A stretch of DNA of 64,000 nucleotides. Origin: Sipunculus nudus. Lineage: Eukaryota; Annelida; Sipuncula; Golfingiida; Sipunculidae. The stretch spans positions 46,061,797-46,125,796 of the forward strand of contig CM049321.1 of NCBI GenBank assembly GCA_026874595.1, written 5' to 3'. The stretch's first letter is position 1. Every line of letters begins with the position of its first letter. The notes under the pieces were generated by a model, which saw nothing but the letters and a program-made list of their open reading frames with translations, had not been told where the DNA came from and ran no database searches. The position numbers and the translations under genes are program-made. Positions 43,455 through 55,185 of this stretch are shown in pieces.

Positions 43455-44005
43455 CTCTGGCACCTGCGGTGCCAAGAAATGTCTAGTTAACTGTGGAATT
43501 AGGGATAAGAAATCATTTTAACCTGGTGAACATAGCAAAGGAACAGCAGGAACCGTGTGGGCTGGTGACTGGCCAAGACAGTGAGGATGACAGTCCCCAT
43601 CAAACCCATCCCACTAAAACTGCACAGCTGGATTAAACTCTAAATCCTTGTCTATTCCTATTTTGTGATGAAAGATTATGTTATTTTTCTAACCTTCACT
43701 GGACTTCAATTTGTTTTCCCAAATATAGACATATGTACTTGAGTTAATGGTTAAATGTAGTGAAAGAATATTTAGTGATATATAATTATCAAATGCCATA
43801 TTTACCATGGTTTATTCTGACATGTGTTCCTTCTTCATACATAATAGTATATTTAGACCTGTTTCGGGTGTGTCAGTGTCTTATGAAGTAAAAATAATCA
43901 ACAAGGCTATTTAAAAGCTTTTTAAAGTTTTTTAAAGTCTAACAATAGTGCCAAAGTGAAACATTTCAGTTAAATGAATCAATGGATCTGATATTTGTTA
44001 ATATG

Positions 44006-44051
<46 letters not shown>

Positions 44052-44173
44052 AAGTACATTATGTATTTAGCTCTACATGGATGGACGGCTCAAGTGCCAG
44101 CAACTCACAAGGCATCATGCATGAAATTATGTACACATTTTCATTAAACCTAGTAAATAAGAAAGCTTGTAAG

Positions 44174-44247
<74 letters not shown>

Positions 44248-44339
44248 AATATTTTATCAGTTTTATTGGATATTATTTTTGAATGTGGGATTAATTATAA
44301 AAATGGTTAATATGATATTATTTTCATATTTATGAAAGT
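43455..44339. other. Non-coding stretch with two (TA)n tracts
   Basis: (TA)n at about 44009-44043 and 44178-44241. Nothing else recognised. Confidence 0.5.
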
Positions 44340-45145
44340 GAACTGCAATTGAAGATCAAAGCTTTAAAGCTTAAAAGAGTATTATCAATAAATTTTTCCT
44401 GTGATAATTTTATCATGCATGCAAATGACTTTTTTATATTTAAACATCAGACTGGCATCCTTTTTCTTTTAAATGTGATCTAAACAACACAAATGTCACC
44501 TTCATTGTGAGAAAATCTCTAACCCATACACCTGCATTGAGAATAAGATAAATAAAAACTTCCACACCACCTTTTATAGACAGACAACAGTCTGATTTCC
44601 TGAGACTGGAGAGATCTATATTCTCAGTCATACTGATTTTACCCATATTTCGTTGTACTTCTAAGTTACAGTTCTGCTAAACATCTAAGACTTCCATTAC
44701 TGCTGAGCTGTATCTCAAACAAGTGACTATCTAAAGACTCGCTGGCAACTTCAAAATATGGATTTGATGTAAGATAAAGGCATCTCGATTGTCAGTGTAA
44801 TGTATATTTGTTAAATTACTGAACATGTCATGATCAACTGGAACTGACCAGTTGATCTGACCATAATAATAAGGGGTTTAATAATTATATATAGAATCCA
44901 TCTTTCATTCACACTTACAAATGTCATGATTTGAAGGAGTACCTATCAGTAACATGTATAGATCTTACTTTTGGGCTCTCTGTTTAACTTAATGGACTAC
45001 TGGTAGTATCCATTTGACTAGTACGTAGATAGCCCAGGCTGGGGTACTGGCCAGTGACAGCCTGTACTCCAGCTGTGTTTATCCTCCAGCATGGCTCAGT
45101 GAGGCTGTCGCCTGGGACGCTGTGACGTCAGTGCAAAGGGTCTAT
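44340..45145 (+). repeat. Dispersed repeat R2, copy B
   Basis: Counterpart of 32755-33655. It ends GACGTCAGTGCAAAGGGTCT at the junction with repeat R3. Confidence 0.75.
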
Positions 45146-46987
45146 AGTCGTGGTCCATTGTCCGTCTGTCCGTCCGTCTGTCCGGATGTCCGTCCGTAAG
45201 ACTGGCACATTTCGACACCATTGGACCTACGAATCTGAAATTCGCCATACAGTTAGATGTCCCCAAAATCTCCTACCATGCCGAAAAAATTGGGTCAATA
45301 GGACTTCGTTCCTTCGAGATATTAAGGAAAAAACCTCAATTTTTTATTAGAAATCTATTTTCACACTTCTGGACTGCTAATATCATAACCACTCATCTGG
45401 TTTTCTTCATATTTACCAAAAATATTCCTCTATATAGTTCCTATGTACATGCCAGAAATTAAGTCAGTATTGTTTAATTTAAAAAAGTTATGGGCCCAAA
45501 CATAATGGACTTTGTAAAAAAAATCAGGAAAGATATTTGGTCACTTAAGACCAAACGTGTTAAAGGTAGGGACTTTTTTCAGTAATACAACTTTAATTGA
45601 TCAAAATTTAATTGTATACCAAAAATTAGATCAAAATCTGTTAAATTTTTTTAAATATTGGCAAAAATATAAAATTGGTACCTTAAATTTTGCCCAGGTT
45701 TGACCATGGCACGTTTTTTTCCTGTAAGTACTGTGGATTTAATTTTCACAGCATGTTTTTGTTAGCATTTTGTCTGTTAACACCAAAAATTTGAAACCAG
45801 TTGATCCAAAACTGTAGATTTTATTCAAGTTTTCAAGCACCATGTCACATCAAGTTTACATCAAGCTAGTGTTATGCAGTTTGCTAGAGCTCAGCTCCCC
45901 AGCTTCTGCTTTAAGTACCTTAAATTTAGCATACAGTTAGATGTCTCCAAAATCCCCTACCATGCCAAGAATTTGATCACTAGGACTTAATTCCTTAGAA
46001 ATATTAATGAAAAACTTCATTTTTTACATTAAAAAACCCATTGTTAATCTGTAAGACTGCCTAATATCAAAACCACTGATCTGACTTTGATCATATATAA
46101 TATACATATTATTCTATACATTCGCTATGCACATGCCAGAAATGATGTCAGTATTGCGTAATTGTTTTAAGTTATGGGCCCAAACATAATGCACTTTTTA
46201 AAAATTCAAGAAATATATTTACTCCCTTAACAAGAGGATTGCTGAAGCTAGAGATTTTTTGTCAGGGATGTAACATTATTTAATCAAGATTCAATTGAAT
46301 ACCAAAATTAGTTCTAAATTTTTCAAATTTTATAAGCTATTAGTATAAATATAAAATTAATACCTTAAATTTTGCCCAACTTTGACCATGGGACATTTGT
46401 TTCCTGAGAGCACTGTTGATATAATTTTCATATCATGCACACATAAGGATTTCAACTTTGTAGTTTAGAAAGCTGAAAGAAATTGGCCAAATATTGTCCC
46501 TTTTATTAATGTTTTTATGAGACCATGTCAGACCCAGGCTTAATCCAGCCCATCTTCAGTCACCTGTATGTTAACCTTGTTGACCTTTCATCAGATTATG
46601 CATGCTTGAGGGAGGCATACACTGGGGCAGCCAGGCAGCTTATGCCCAGCCACAGTTGATCCAGGTGTCCTACCCAACTCATCTAGTAGTTGTTTTGAAA
46701 AACAACATAACAATAAACAATAAATTAATAATTTTGTATTGGTTTTTATAATAAATTAAAGAAAAATTAATAGAAAAGGAATTTGTTAGTTGATGAGTAA
46801 CAAAAAATTAACTTGCAGTTACTGATGATGTAAGAATCTTGTATGGATGGATAGAATGTCAGTGTCAATGTTATTCCAAATAACACCATGCAGTCACCTA
46901 TGGTATTTTTCAGTGAAATTTTAATGATAAAAAAATAAATCATATTATTCATTACTAATCATTAGGGATCATATGAAGGAAATTAAT
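45142..46987 (+). repeat. Dispersed repeat R3, copy A
   Basis: About 1.85 kb, closely matching 62174-64000. It begins TATAGTCGTGGTCCATTGTC followed by GTCC repeats. Internally it is a diverged dimer: CAGTTAGATGTC with CTACCATGCC recurs about 687 bases apart (about 45249 and 45935), as do TGGGCCCAAACATAATG and CTTAAATTTTGCCCA. No ORF of significance. Confidence 0.85.
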
Positions 46988-47734
46988 GATAGACAAAGAT
47001 GCAGTTGATAATATTAATCTAGATTCCTACTTTGTCTAGTGTGTAGATTGATGTGAAAGTAGTCCAAAGTGAATATATTACATTCATTTTTTATAATATG
47101 AATAAAAGCCATAAAACCAGGTACTTATGATCATTATTTAAATTTGTAAATTTTGTATATTCTGGATTCTCAACATCATTGTTTGGCTAAAACTGAATAA
47201 ATACTAGACATGGTGCGAATGCTTTGCAAATGTATTTGAATACAAATATGAATATGTACTGCATTAAAAAATTTATTGTATAAGAATGGGAATTCAGGTA
47301 AAAATGAAAGTATTTGAATACCAGTGCAGATACTTTCAAAATGTATTCACGAATGCATTCATGAATATATTATATAATATTATTTCAAAAATCATTTCAG
47401 TTATGTTTTATTTTAAAAAAATCATATGATTTTCTTCTAATTTTTTTTAATAAAAATTATATTGGCACAATATTTGTTATTAAATTTTAATAAATAGTTA
47501 AACTCTTTTATTATATGTGTTGCTTATAAGTGATATGGCCAAGTCAAAATCTGTGTGACAATAGCACTCCATTTGTTAATAAAATAAATGAAATCAATCC
47601 TCTTCCCTGTCTCCAAAGATACTATCAAAATCATACGTAAGCTAAACACCAACAACTCATTATAAAGCTTGTATTTATTACCACACAAAACAAGCATGTG
47701 CCTCTTTCCCAAATCATATTTTTTATCATATATA
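46988..47734. other. AT-rich non-coding stretch
   Basis: No supported feature. Confidence 0.4.
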
Positions 47735-48510
47735 AGAGCTGAGCGCCGTGACCCATGGGTCCCTTGTTTTTTATGTGTGGGCAGATAATGACAAGTTACA
47801 GATCGAGTTTGCGTTTCGTCCAGGTTGACCTATTTTTGTCTGTTTGACGGCTCCTGAACATGAAAAAAAAAGAAATTTTCATTCAAGACAAATGTATGTC
47901 TACAGCCTTTTTTAGCCCTCAGCGCATAGGCTGATGGGCTATTGTTGTCACTCAAGCTGTCCGTCCGTTCGTCTGTCCGACGCCCGTCCATCCGGCATCG
48001 GTTAACTGTTACCTTGTGAGCAGGATATCTCTAAAAGATTCCCCATTGGAATTTTATTTCATCAGCGAAGATGTATATTGATAAAATCTCTGTCAAGTTT
48101 GAAGACGGTTGACTTTGACCATTTTTCCACATTTTAGAGCTGATTATAGAAAAACAATACTGCCCTAATTTTTGGTCTGTTGGCACATAATGACCACTTA
48201 CAGATCAAGTTCGCATTTCGTCCCAGTTGACCTATTTTTGACCATATGACAGATCCTGAACATAGAAAACTTCATGAAAAATAGAAATTTTTATTGATAT
48301 GCACATGTATGGACTTTTTTCACAATGCCTGTAGATACTTGCCTGATTTTTGGTGTGTTGCTTGATAATGACCCGTTACAGATCGAGTTTGCATTTTGTC
48401 CTTGTTGATCTTCTTTTGACCATATGACAGCTCCTCAACTTAAAATGTTTAACAAAATTTAACAGTTATTTCTAATTTGCTCCAGGTGGGGGCATTTGTG
48501 TCGTTCTGGT
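47735..48510 (+). repeat. Dispersed repeat R5, copy B, with a nested insertion
   Basis: Units with CAGATAATGACAAGTTACAG resemble copy A at 39942. They are interrupted at about 47915-48160 by a different segment with GTCCGTCCGTTCGTCTGTCC. The copy ends CAGGTGGGGGCATTTGTG, complementary to the start of copy A. Confidence 0.6.
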
Positions 48511-48855
48511 ATTATTACCAGTGCATTCAGATGTTAGGAATACATAAAATTTATTTAATTAGTTGCAGTTTAAGGTAATTCTTAAAAGTTGATATTTTGG
48601 GAATCAAAGTTTTCATTATATTTATGGGCCCTTTCATGTTCTGCTTGGTGTGAGTGTGTATTTAACCCAAGACAATGTATTGCAGATATTTACTTTGATA
48701 TTTTAAACAATATTCTCTTTGATAATCTTATCTTGTTTATTCACTAAATAATTGCATCTGTATTTTTACCCATATGCCATCTTATATATGCACCATGACA
48801 GGCTCCATCTTTAATATTTAGTATTCTGGATGTTATTTATACTGTCTTTTTGCAG
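48511..48855. other. Non-coding stretch
   Basis: Nothing recognised except the strong splice acceptor at its right end. Confidence 0.4.
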
Positions 48856-49429
48856 TGGGCTGACGGAATTCGATACAACTACACCATATGGTATGTGGAT
48901 CTATGTAAAGCAAGAAACTGACCAGGAATCTTCAAAGAATAACCCAAAGACTGACATATTCAGCACAAATTGTGATGAGGAATTCAGGCTTAATTTCAAG
49001 GAAGAACACGGTAACAGAGACATAGTGGTATCCCATCATATGGTGATTAATGAGAAAATTGAAAGTGACAAGGAGTCTTCCAAGATCAACACAGGTACTG
49101 AATTATTCCTCAGAATGTGATGCAGAAACTGGTAAAATCAAAGATGAAAATTGTTATGGCAGCAACAAGTGTTATGGTGAAAGGGTGGACTGGCAGATGT
49201 TTTGCTGATAACAGTACCCTCAGTGTACACATCAGGACATACACTGGAGGAAAACCATATGAACGTGAATAGTGTTGGAGTTTGTCTACTTCATCAAGTA
49301 AATGCTCCAGACAGAAAACACACAGGTAAGAAACCATTCAAATGTAATGCATGTGGCAAGTGTCCTATATTTCAGTTGTTGGACAAAACACGGACCAACA
49401 AGCATAATTATATGAATGCATACTATTAA
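48856..49429 (+). pseudogene. Degenerate C2H2 zinc-finger gene fragment
   Basis: A strong acceptor (CTTTTTGCAG) precedes 48856. The first part encodes an acidic linker (WIYVKQETDQESS) like those before zinc fingers in invertebrate C2H2 proteins. Downstream are finger remnants: SVHIRTYTGGKPYERE, then a stop, then in another frame KHTGKKPFKCNACGKC. TGxKPy/f linkers are diagnostic for tandem C2H2 fingers. At least two frame changes and one stop codon break it, so it is probably non-functional. Confidence 0.65.
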
Positions 49430-49960
49430 TGAATTTCTCCATGCCTTCCAGCTGTTTTTTTCCAGATCTGCAACCCTAACCTGTGCCCATATTTCACAGT
49501 GGACAAAAATTGCATCCCATGTTTTTCACATTGATATAGATACAAGTAATTCTTTTCATCTTGAAAACAGAATATATTGAAATGGAACTTTTGAGTCTAC
49601 TGCAAATGCTTCTCTACATGGCATAAAGTCCAGGATCTGTTGAACAATAGACAAAGCATCCAAATCCAAATTTACAGACCACAAATATCTAAATTCTCCT
49701 TCTTTAATACATAAGGATACAAGAACCTGAGTTGTGTTGCCTTAATTCTAGCTCTAACAAGGGATACAGTATCATCATCTTGAGAATTCTCCAACACATC
49801 AAGCAGCTTCTGCTTTTAATGAAAATGTAGGTCACATGGAGCAGCTAAGCCACCATTAATATCAATGAAATCACCTATTGATGAACATCTGTAGGTTCTG
49901 CTTGGGCAATTAATGTAACTCTACCTTCTGACTGATTGAGTTCAGAGCCTTTCTCATCTG
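49430..49960. other. Likely extension of decayed Gypsy-like DNA
   Basis: Short minus-strand segments such as SLVRARIKATQLRFLY suggest a decayed polyprotein tail, but frames are broken and the call is weak. Confidence 0.3.
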
Positions 49961-49989
49961 TGATTCAAAGAGATGTTCTGGACTGACCG

Positions 49990-50275
49990 TTCTCAGCTCT
50001 GTTATTGTTAGGTTTGCCTAACAAAACCCTAGCCCTTTGTTGACATTCTCAGATTCTGCATGTATGTAAATGCAGGTTTCAATCTGTTAACACTGAAAAC
50101 ATCTTGTAGTACCTTACCATCTAATGTGATGAACATATAATGTGTTCTATCTGAGCATTTGTAAACTGCAAATGGGAAAATCCAAGTAGCCTTTAATTTC
50201 CTGGATAATAAAGAAATCTTTGGTGATCCTCATACAAAACAAATATTACTAAATAACAGAGGTTAGACAAACTCC
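49990..50275 (-). pseudogene. Remnant of LTR-retrotransposon integrase C-terminus
   Basis: The minus strand reads KLKATWIFPFAVYKC followed by LDGKVLQDVFSVNRLKPAF, matching the C-terminal module of Gypsy/BEL integrases (W-x-GPF..., V-x-V-N-R-L-K-P-A). The Gly of GPF is replaced and stops lie on both sides. It is not part of the intact element at 22.7-32.5 kb. Confidence 0.6.
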
Positions 50276-50299
50276 TTCATTTGGATGTAAAATTGACAA

Positions 50300-50589
50300 T
50301 TAAAATTTGTAACAAAAAGTAAATGTGAAATTGCTTTCACAGAAGGGATTGCCTAAATTTGCATCTGCATGGTATTCCTGTCTGTATGAAAGGTATGCTG
50401 TTTCGAGCATGTTTGGGTTAAGGGAAATTCCTTCAAATTCTGGGTGAACTATGATACATAAACTGTCCTTCTCAGGCAAAATGTTGTCCACAATCCTCTC
50501 TTGTATAGTTGCCAGGATTTTCTCATATTCATTGCAACATACACACTCTGCATCTTTGTCCATAGCGATGCAGTCCCCCAAGTGCACCT
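50300..50589 (-). CDS. P2X7-type ballast (zinc-binding) domain exon
   Basis: About 96 codons start after an acceptor (TAATTGCAG) and run to a stop at 50300. Motifs: GDCIAMDKDAECVCCNEYEKI, then CIIVHPEFEGISLNPNMLETAYLSYRQEY (given in two parts of the same frame). This matches the cysteine-rich cytoplasmic ballast domain found at the C-terminus of P2X7 receptors and, in invertebrates, in stand-alone proteins: C-x-CC-x-E followed by C-I-x-x-H-P-x-F and a Y-x-x-Y-R segment. The channel part is absent. It lies between remnants of an RT and an integrase on the same strand, so it may be captured, nested or an exon of a broken gene. Confidence 0.6.
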
Positions 50590-50919
50590 GCAATTACCAT
50601 GATAAATACCGTTATAATGCTGCACTAAAATAAAGATTACCAGTTATGATCTGGCTGTACATATTCAATGTGACATTTATATAAGATTTATCACATTACA
50701 AACTTATATTACAGAATCATGCAAGGAATATTGAAAAGTACATTTTTTTTTAATTCCTTATGGTCAACCTTTTTTTAACTGTTGTACTTCTGTTTTACCA
50801 AATCTTCTCAACATGGCTGTTTTAGTTTGCATTGCATTTTGTAACATGATCTGCAGGATGTTGATTACTTATACTGTTCATAGGTTAATGTGATTAATTA
50901 CTTAACAGAGAAAAAACAT

Positions 50920-51270
50920 ATATCAGTGTATGGTCATGGAGCATGGTAAAGGGCAAGCTGTGAAAAGCACTCTTCACATCCATAACGCTAAACTTGTTTG
51001 GTTTGCAGAGGCCTGAATGCTAAATGACTTAACCATAAGGTAGCTATGGATGGTAATATCTTTTGATCCTGCTATTTAAATATCTGAAGTCAGTAACAAC
51101 TCTCTTATCTGATCCATTCTTTTTGTTCACTTACAATATAGGTGACACAGAGGACTTGTGGCCCTTTGCTAAAATTCACAGTTCAACCAACCGTAAGCAG
51201 TTCAGCATCAGTGATACGTTTGTAAACTCCCTTCAGACACTGGATAATGCCTAATGTAAAAAGGAGTTAG
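50920..51270 (-). pseudogene. Decayed LTR-retrotransposon reverse transcriptase
   Basis: The minus strand shows PFYIRHYPVSEGS, then VNKKNGSDKRVVTDFRYLNS, then KPNKFSVMDVKSAFHSLPF, in the order of the N-terminal half of a Gypsy-type RT. Stops and frame changes separate the blocks. The YxDD motif is not present. Confidence 0.65.
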
Positions 51271-51539
51271 ATAATTTAAGTCAAGGTCCACAGCCAAATT
51301 TCTGCATGGGCTAAATAAACTAAAAGCTGATTGAACATAACTCAGCCAGTTATCCTTGAAATCACATTCCGTAATTTTGAAAAATATATTTTCTGACTGT
51401 TGTACTTCTACTCTTTGTTTAATAGAGACAAACTTTGGTCCCTTTTTATAAATTTTAGGAAAAAAAAGAATTTTCCAAATTGACAAGATATGGAAATTAT
51501 GTTTTAATAATAGTATAATACATAATTATAATATCTCCT

Positions 51540-51860
51540 AGGTCCTGGGACACGGATTGACTGAGGTCCATGTCACCTCAGCATATGGCCCTGAGAGGCT
51601 GGTCAGGGTCCACACGGGGGTAGGGAGCAAACACCTTCAGGTGTGGCCGGAGGGGGTGGGGTGGTAGTCTGCACTACCACTTTTGCCAGAAGAGAGGCCA
51701 TTGGTGGGGCTGCATCGCCACGCTGACCTGGTCTTTCTCTTTGAGAGTCCATTGGCTGATCATTGGTTACAGCTTTCAGAACAATAATGTATAATAAGTC
51801 TTATTATCATGGTGGAGATAAAAGGGAGGCACGGGTTCAAATCCTGCTTCTGTCAATTAC
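51540..51860 (+). repeat. GC-rich block with a box-B-like 3' end
   Basis: A compact GC-rich island in AT-rich DNA. It contains the hairpin GTGGTAGTCTGCACTACCAC (about 51661-51680) and ends with GGTTCAAATCC at 51834-51844, a good box B match. No convincing box A. Possibly a SINE or structured RNA; unresolved. Confidence 0.35.
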
Positions 51861-51894
51861 ATTTTCATAACAAGATATTTCATATTATGTAATG

Positions 51895-51988
51895 TCTTTT
51901 ATATTGTATACTGCATAAGTCCACTCGAAGATCGCAACAGAGTTTTGGTATTGCCTTGCACCTCAAATCCATGGTTGATTTTCATTTC
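51895..51988 (-). pseudogene. Possible relic of a third Ulp1 protease exon
   Basis: An acceptor (CATACAG) ends at 51989. One minus-strand frame reads RQYQNSV then AIFEWTYAVYNI, resembling the Q-x-N-S-x-D-C-G-[IV]-F...YA segment that carries the catalytic Cys of Ulp1 proteases, but the D-C-G is missing and a stop lies upstream in the same frame. Weak and position-based. Confidence 0.3.
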
Positions 51989-52789
51989 CTGTATGAGCTA
52001 AAATATGAAAAAGGGAAAACACAAAGTTAATATACTGCTGAATTAACCAGAGACAGTCAAAGTAAAACTACAGAAATATTTCATGGTTGCACTTGTATTA
52101 GTTATGTTGCCAATTACCTTACATGACTTAATTTCTTTCAAGGCTTGTTGCCAAGTTGCTTTTAACATTATTTTGAAGTTATCAGGCTAACCTGTCACAG
52201 TATATATAATATATATATATATATATATAATATTTATTTAATTAACCGCGAAGGTCCATTTAAAAAAAAATATAATTTTATATATGACATTTTAAATAAA
52301 CAGTCTGTTTTAAGCAGATGCGGTTCTATAAATTTTGTATTAAAGCCAAAATTTACCATCATGCAGAATGCTCCACAACTTGACTCGTCACTTTTCAATT
52401 CTGGTTGATGTCAGTTGCCAAAGTTCCCATGTAGTCGCTTCTCCCTACACCTCAGTTCTCAGTTTCATAAACTGGCTATAAGAAAATCATTATGATGTAC
52501 AACTGGTTTATTACCTAAGTGCCCAAATTAAGACATACCGGTAGTTATTCACTGTATATACTTGTCAGCAGTATGGATATATTTATATAGATATAATTGA
52601 ATTATGAATATGTTTATATATTTAAATAAATATCTAGATTGTAATAAACATGTTTACACACAGACAACAATTGCATTTTTCCTATCACAATATCACACAG
52701 GATGGTTTAATTTTTTAAAATCAATCTGGTGTACTTAAATATATACAAGGAGTACACTTCAAAATTGATTAACAAAGTAATTATTATAC
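51989..52789. other. Intron-like sequence of the Ulp1 gene
   Basis: AT-rich with a short (TA)n near 52205-52230. No exon recognised. Confidence 0.4.
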
Positions 52790-52939
52790 CTCCATCCTTA
52801 AAATGTCTCTGTGCCCTGTCGTTGCTGGAAGCGAGTCCAGGATGGATAATTTCCTTTCTGCTACATCTGCAGTGAGGAGTACCAAGTGGTTCCCATTTTT
52901 GTGCAGTGGCAGAAGTATGGAATCCTGTTCCAGAAATAC
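52790..52939 (-). CDS. Ulp1/SENP-type protease exon with catalytic His and Asp
   Basis: 150 bases, phase 0 to phase 0, between acceptor CACTACACAG and donor GGAG|GTATAA. The 50 residues include LEQDSILLPLHKNGNHLVLL and KLSILDSLPATTG. In peptidase family C48 this is the strand pair carrying the catalytic His (H-x in NHW, here NHL) and Asp (LDSL). These cysteine proteases process ubiquitin-like modifiers or, in many invertebrates, are parts of transposon-derived proteins. Joins in frame to the exon at 55186-55317. The Trp after the catalytic His is Leu here. Confidence 0.7.
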
Positions 52940-53047
52940 CTGTGTAGTGCAATCTCAGCATTTTTGTACTTAAGGCATATATATACAGATAAAAATTATA
53001 GCCGGTGTGTGTGTTTCTACAAATATTTATCTAAATTAATGAATTAA

Positions 53048-53078
<31 letters not shown>

Positions 53079-53170
53079 ATAGTACTTATATAGCGCTGAA
53101 CTCCAAGATCAGACTCACAGCGCTTGCATTTTTACACATCAGTTACACAATATATAAATATATAAGCACA

Positions 53171-53193
53171 CTCACACACACACACACACACAC
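53171..53193. repeat. (CA)n microsatellite
   Basis: About ten CA units with interruptions, within the LINE 3' region. Confidence 0.85.
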
Positions 53194-53722
53194 CTACTCA
53201 CCCACACACACCCGAGATTACATGTATGGTAAATGTTGCTAATTACAAAATGCCTGCAGAAATAGGTATGTTTTAAGATTTGTCTTAAAAGTATTTATAA
53301 TGGGGGGATTTTCTAAGTTCAGCTGGAAGGGAATTCCAGATCTTAGGGGCAATATAACTGAAAGAACGTTCACCGACTTTCGTACGGCACTTAGGCAATA
53401 TTAGAAGACTTTCGTTAGAAGAGCGTAGGGTGTGCACCGGCCGAAAAATACATAGTTTTGACTAAAGATATGGTGGCAGTGATCCATCAAAATATCTATA
53501 AACAAGGACTGCGAGTTTGTATTGTATCCGATGCTGAACTGGCAGCCAGTGGAGTTCCTTAAGTTACGGCGTAACATGGTCCCTTTTTCGTTTTTTAAGA
53601 ATAACACGGGCTGCATTATTTTGAAGCATTTGCAACCGTGAGATTTGTTCTAAAGGTAAACCTACCAAAATTGAATTACAATAATCAAGGCGTGATGTAA
53701 TAGTAGCACAGACTAGCCTAGC

Positions 53723-54361
53723 TCAAACGCTGGAGGTTAGGAAACGTCGGATGGAAGCAATATTTCGGAGTTCGAGAAAAACTGCACGACACACGCTATT
53801 AATATGATCATGCATGGAAAGTGTTCGATCAATTTTCACACTGAGGTATTTCAGAGAAGTCTGGAAAGTGACATTACTACCACAAAAGCTAAGGGGGGCG
53901 TTGTTAATCATCTGAAGACAGGAGTGAGAGCCAACTGGCATAACTTCGGTCTTATCAGTATTCAGTTTAAGTTTGTTGCTGGTCATCCAAGAGAGGACAT
54001 CTTCAATACAATTCTGTATACTCAACTGTACAGAACTAAATTGGTCCGGTTCGTTACTTTTAGATAGCTCGGTGTCATCCGCATACTTATGAAAAGCACA
54101 ATTATGAGCAGTTATAATATCAGACAAAGGTTGTGAATATAAAGTGAACAGTACAGGCCCCAACTTGGAACCCTGGGGGACACCGTACAATAGAGAGCAT
54201 GGGTCAGACAATCTACCGTCAACAATAACAGCTTGGGAGCGGTTTCTCAGATATGAGGAAAACCATGAAAGTACTGTGTCATGTATACCAAATGTCAGTT
54301 GAAGTCTTTTAAGCAATATTGAATGATCTAGCGTGTCAAACACCGCACTTAGGTCTAACAA
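53723..54361 (-). pseudogene. LINE reverse transcriptase fragment
   Basis: 213 codons open. Motifs: LLDLSAVFDTLDHS, GVPQGSKLGPVLFTLY, FHKYADDTELS (YADD active site), and LKYLSVKIDRTLSMHDH. Compared with working relatives, the usual GVPQGS[VI]LGP has Lys, and a TGA at 53723 cuts the protein before the C-terminal region, which continues in frame ([17 protein letters not shown]). An apparently dead fragment. Confidence 0.85.
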
Positions 54362-54379
54362 AGCTATCAGAGAAACTTA

Positions 54380-55185
54380 TATATATATATAAATTCATAG
54401 ATTTATATAGATATTGTCACTCCTTAGCCTATGACTCGGGATTGTTCAGAGTCACCTGCCGCTTACTCCAGCAAGCGCAGTTTTGTCTTGGGGTTCTGGT
54501 GTTATTCTGAAGACAAGTGGAGTGCTCAGCTGTGGTACAACGAAGACGAACAGCCTTTAGATGTAACACATGAAGTTTTATTCCTTGTTTTGGTGATCAG
54601 TATACAATATGTAATTCTATTTCCAGCAGTGATAAGTTCTCTTGACCCTCCGGATATTCACTGGTTCTCTTAGGTACAATGTCTACCACTGGCTTACAGA
54701 CCCTTCTTGATTAGCGGCAGCAGTATAGCCTATCTCTGTTTAATTCTAGTTGTAATTTTCTGCCACAACATGGTCCAGTTGATAGTATTGTTGGCCCAGC
54801 TGATCTAAACTCAGGCCTCCAGGGAACTGCCAAATATTTCAGAATCACCTCTTTAGTCACCTGCGCTAAGGGGATAAGTAAATCCTGATTGGTCGTTAGA
54901 GGTCAGTTAATGACTGCTGTCCCAAGCAGATACAGTGACTGCACCTGCTACATATATATTTGACATCCTAAGTACCGGTAGCAAGCCTGTTAAGTGTCAG
55001 GCACACAACCCTGGGGTGTTAAAGGACCGAAACATTAGAACATGAAAAACCTTGTTCCCTGCAGATCCCAGAGAATACCAGTGGGCGGGGAGCCTCATTA
55101 ATCTATCACCTATATTTGGAAGATGGAAACTTAATTAAATGATAATAATGATAATGAATATATATATATATATATATATACACAC
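54380..55185. other. Intron-like sequence
   Basis: No exon recognised. A (TA)n tract at about 55160-55180 adjoins the next exon. Confidence 0.4.

Larger units (their letters stand above)
53066..54379 (-). mobile_element. 5'-truncated CR1/L2-like LINE
   Basis: Minus-strand non-LTR retrotransposon fragment. The RT core lies at 53723-54379. Broken frames of the RT C-terminus follow ([23 protein letters not shown]). The 3' end AGCGCTATATAAGTAC and the ATT-repeat tail (plus strand 53066-53080) are characteristic of this LINE group. It begins in the middle of the RT, as expected for 5' truncation, and lies in the intron between the two Ulp1 exons. No clear target duplication because both ends sit in TA-rich DNA. 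Confidence 0.8.

Noticed and set aside
53804-54067. Plus-strand ORF within the LINE
   Set aside because: Antisense shadow of the reverse transcriptase.
54415-54965. Possible 551-bp solo LTR with TGTCA...TGACA ends
   Set aside because: The five-base ends match, but the flanking bases (ATAT versus TCCTA) show no target duplication and no polyadenylation signal is placed sensibly.
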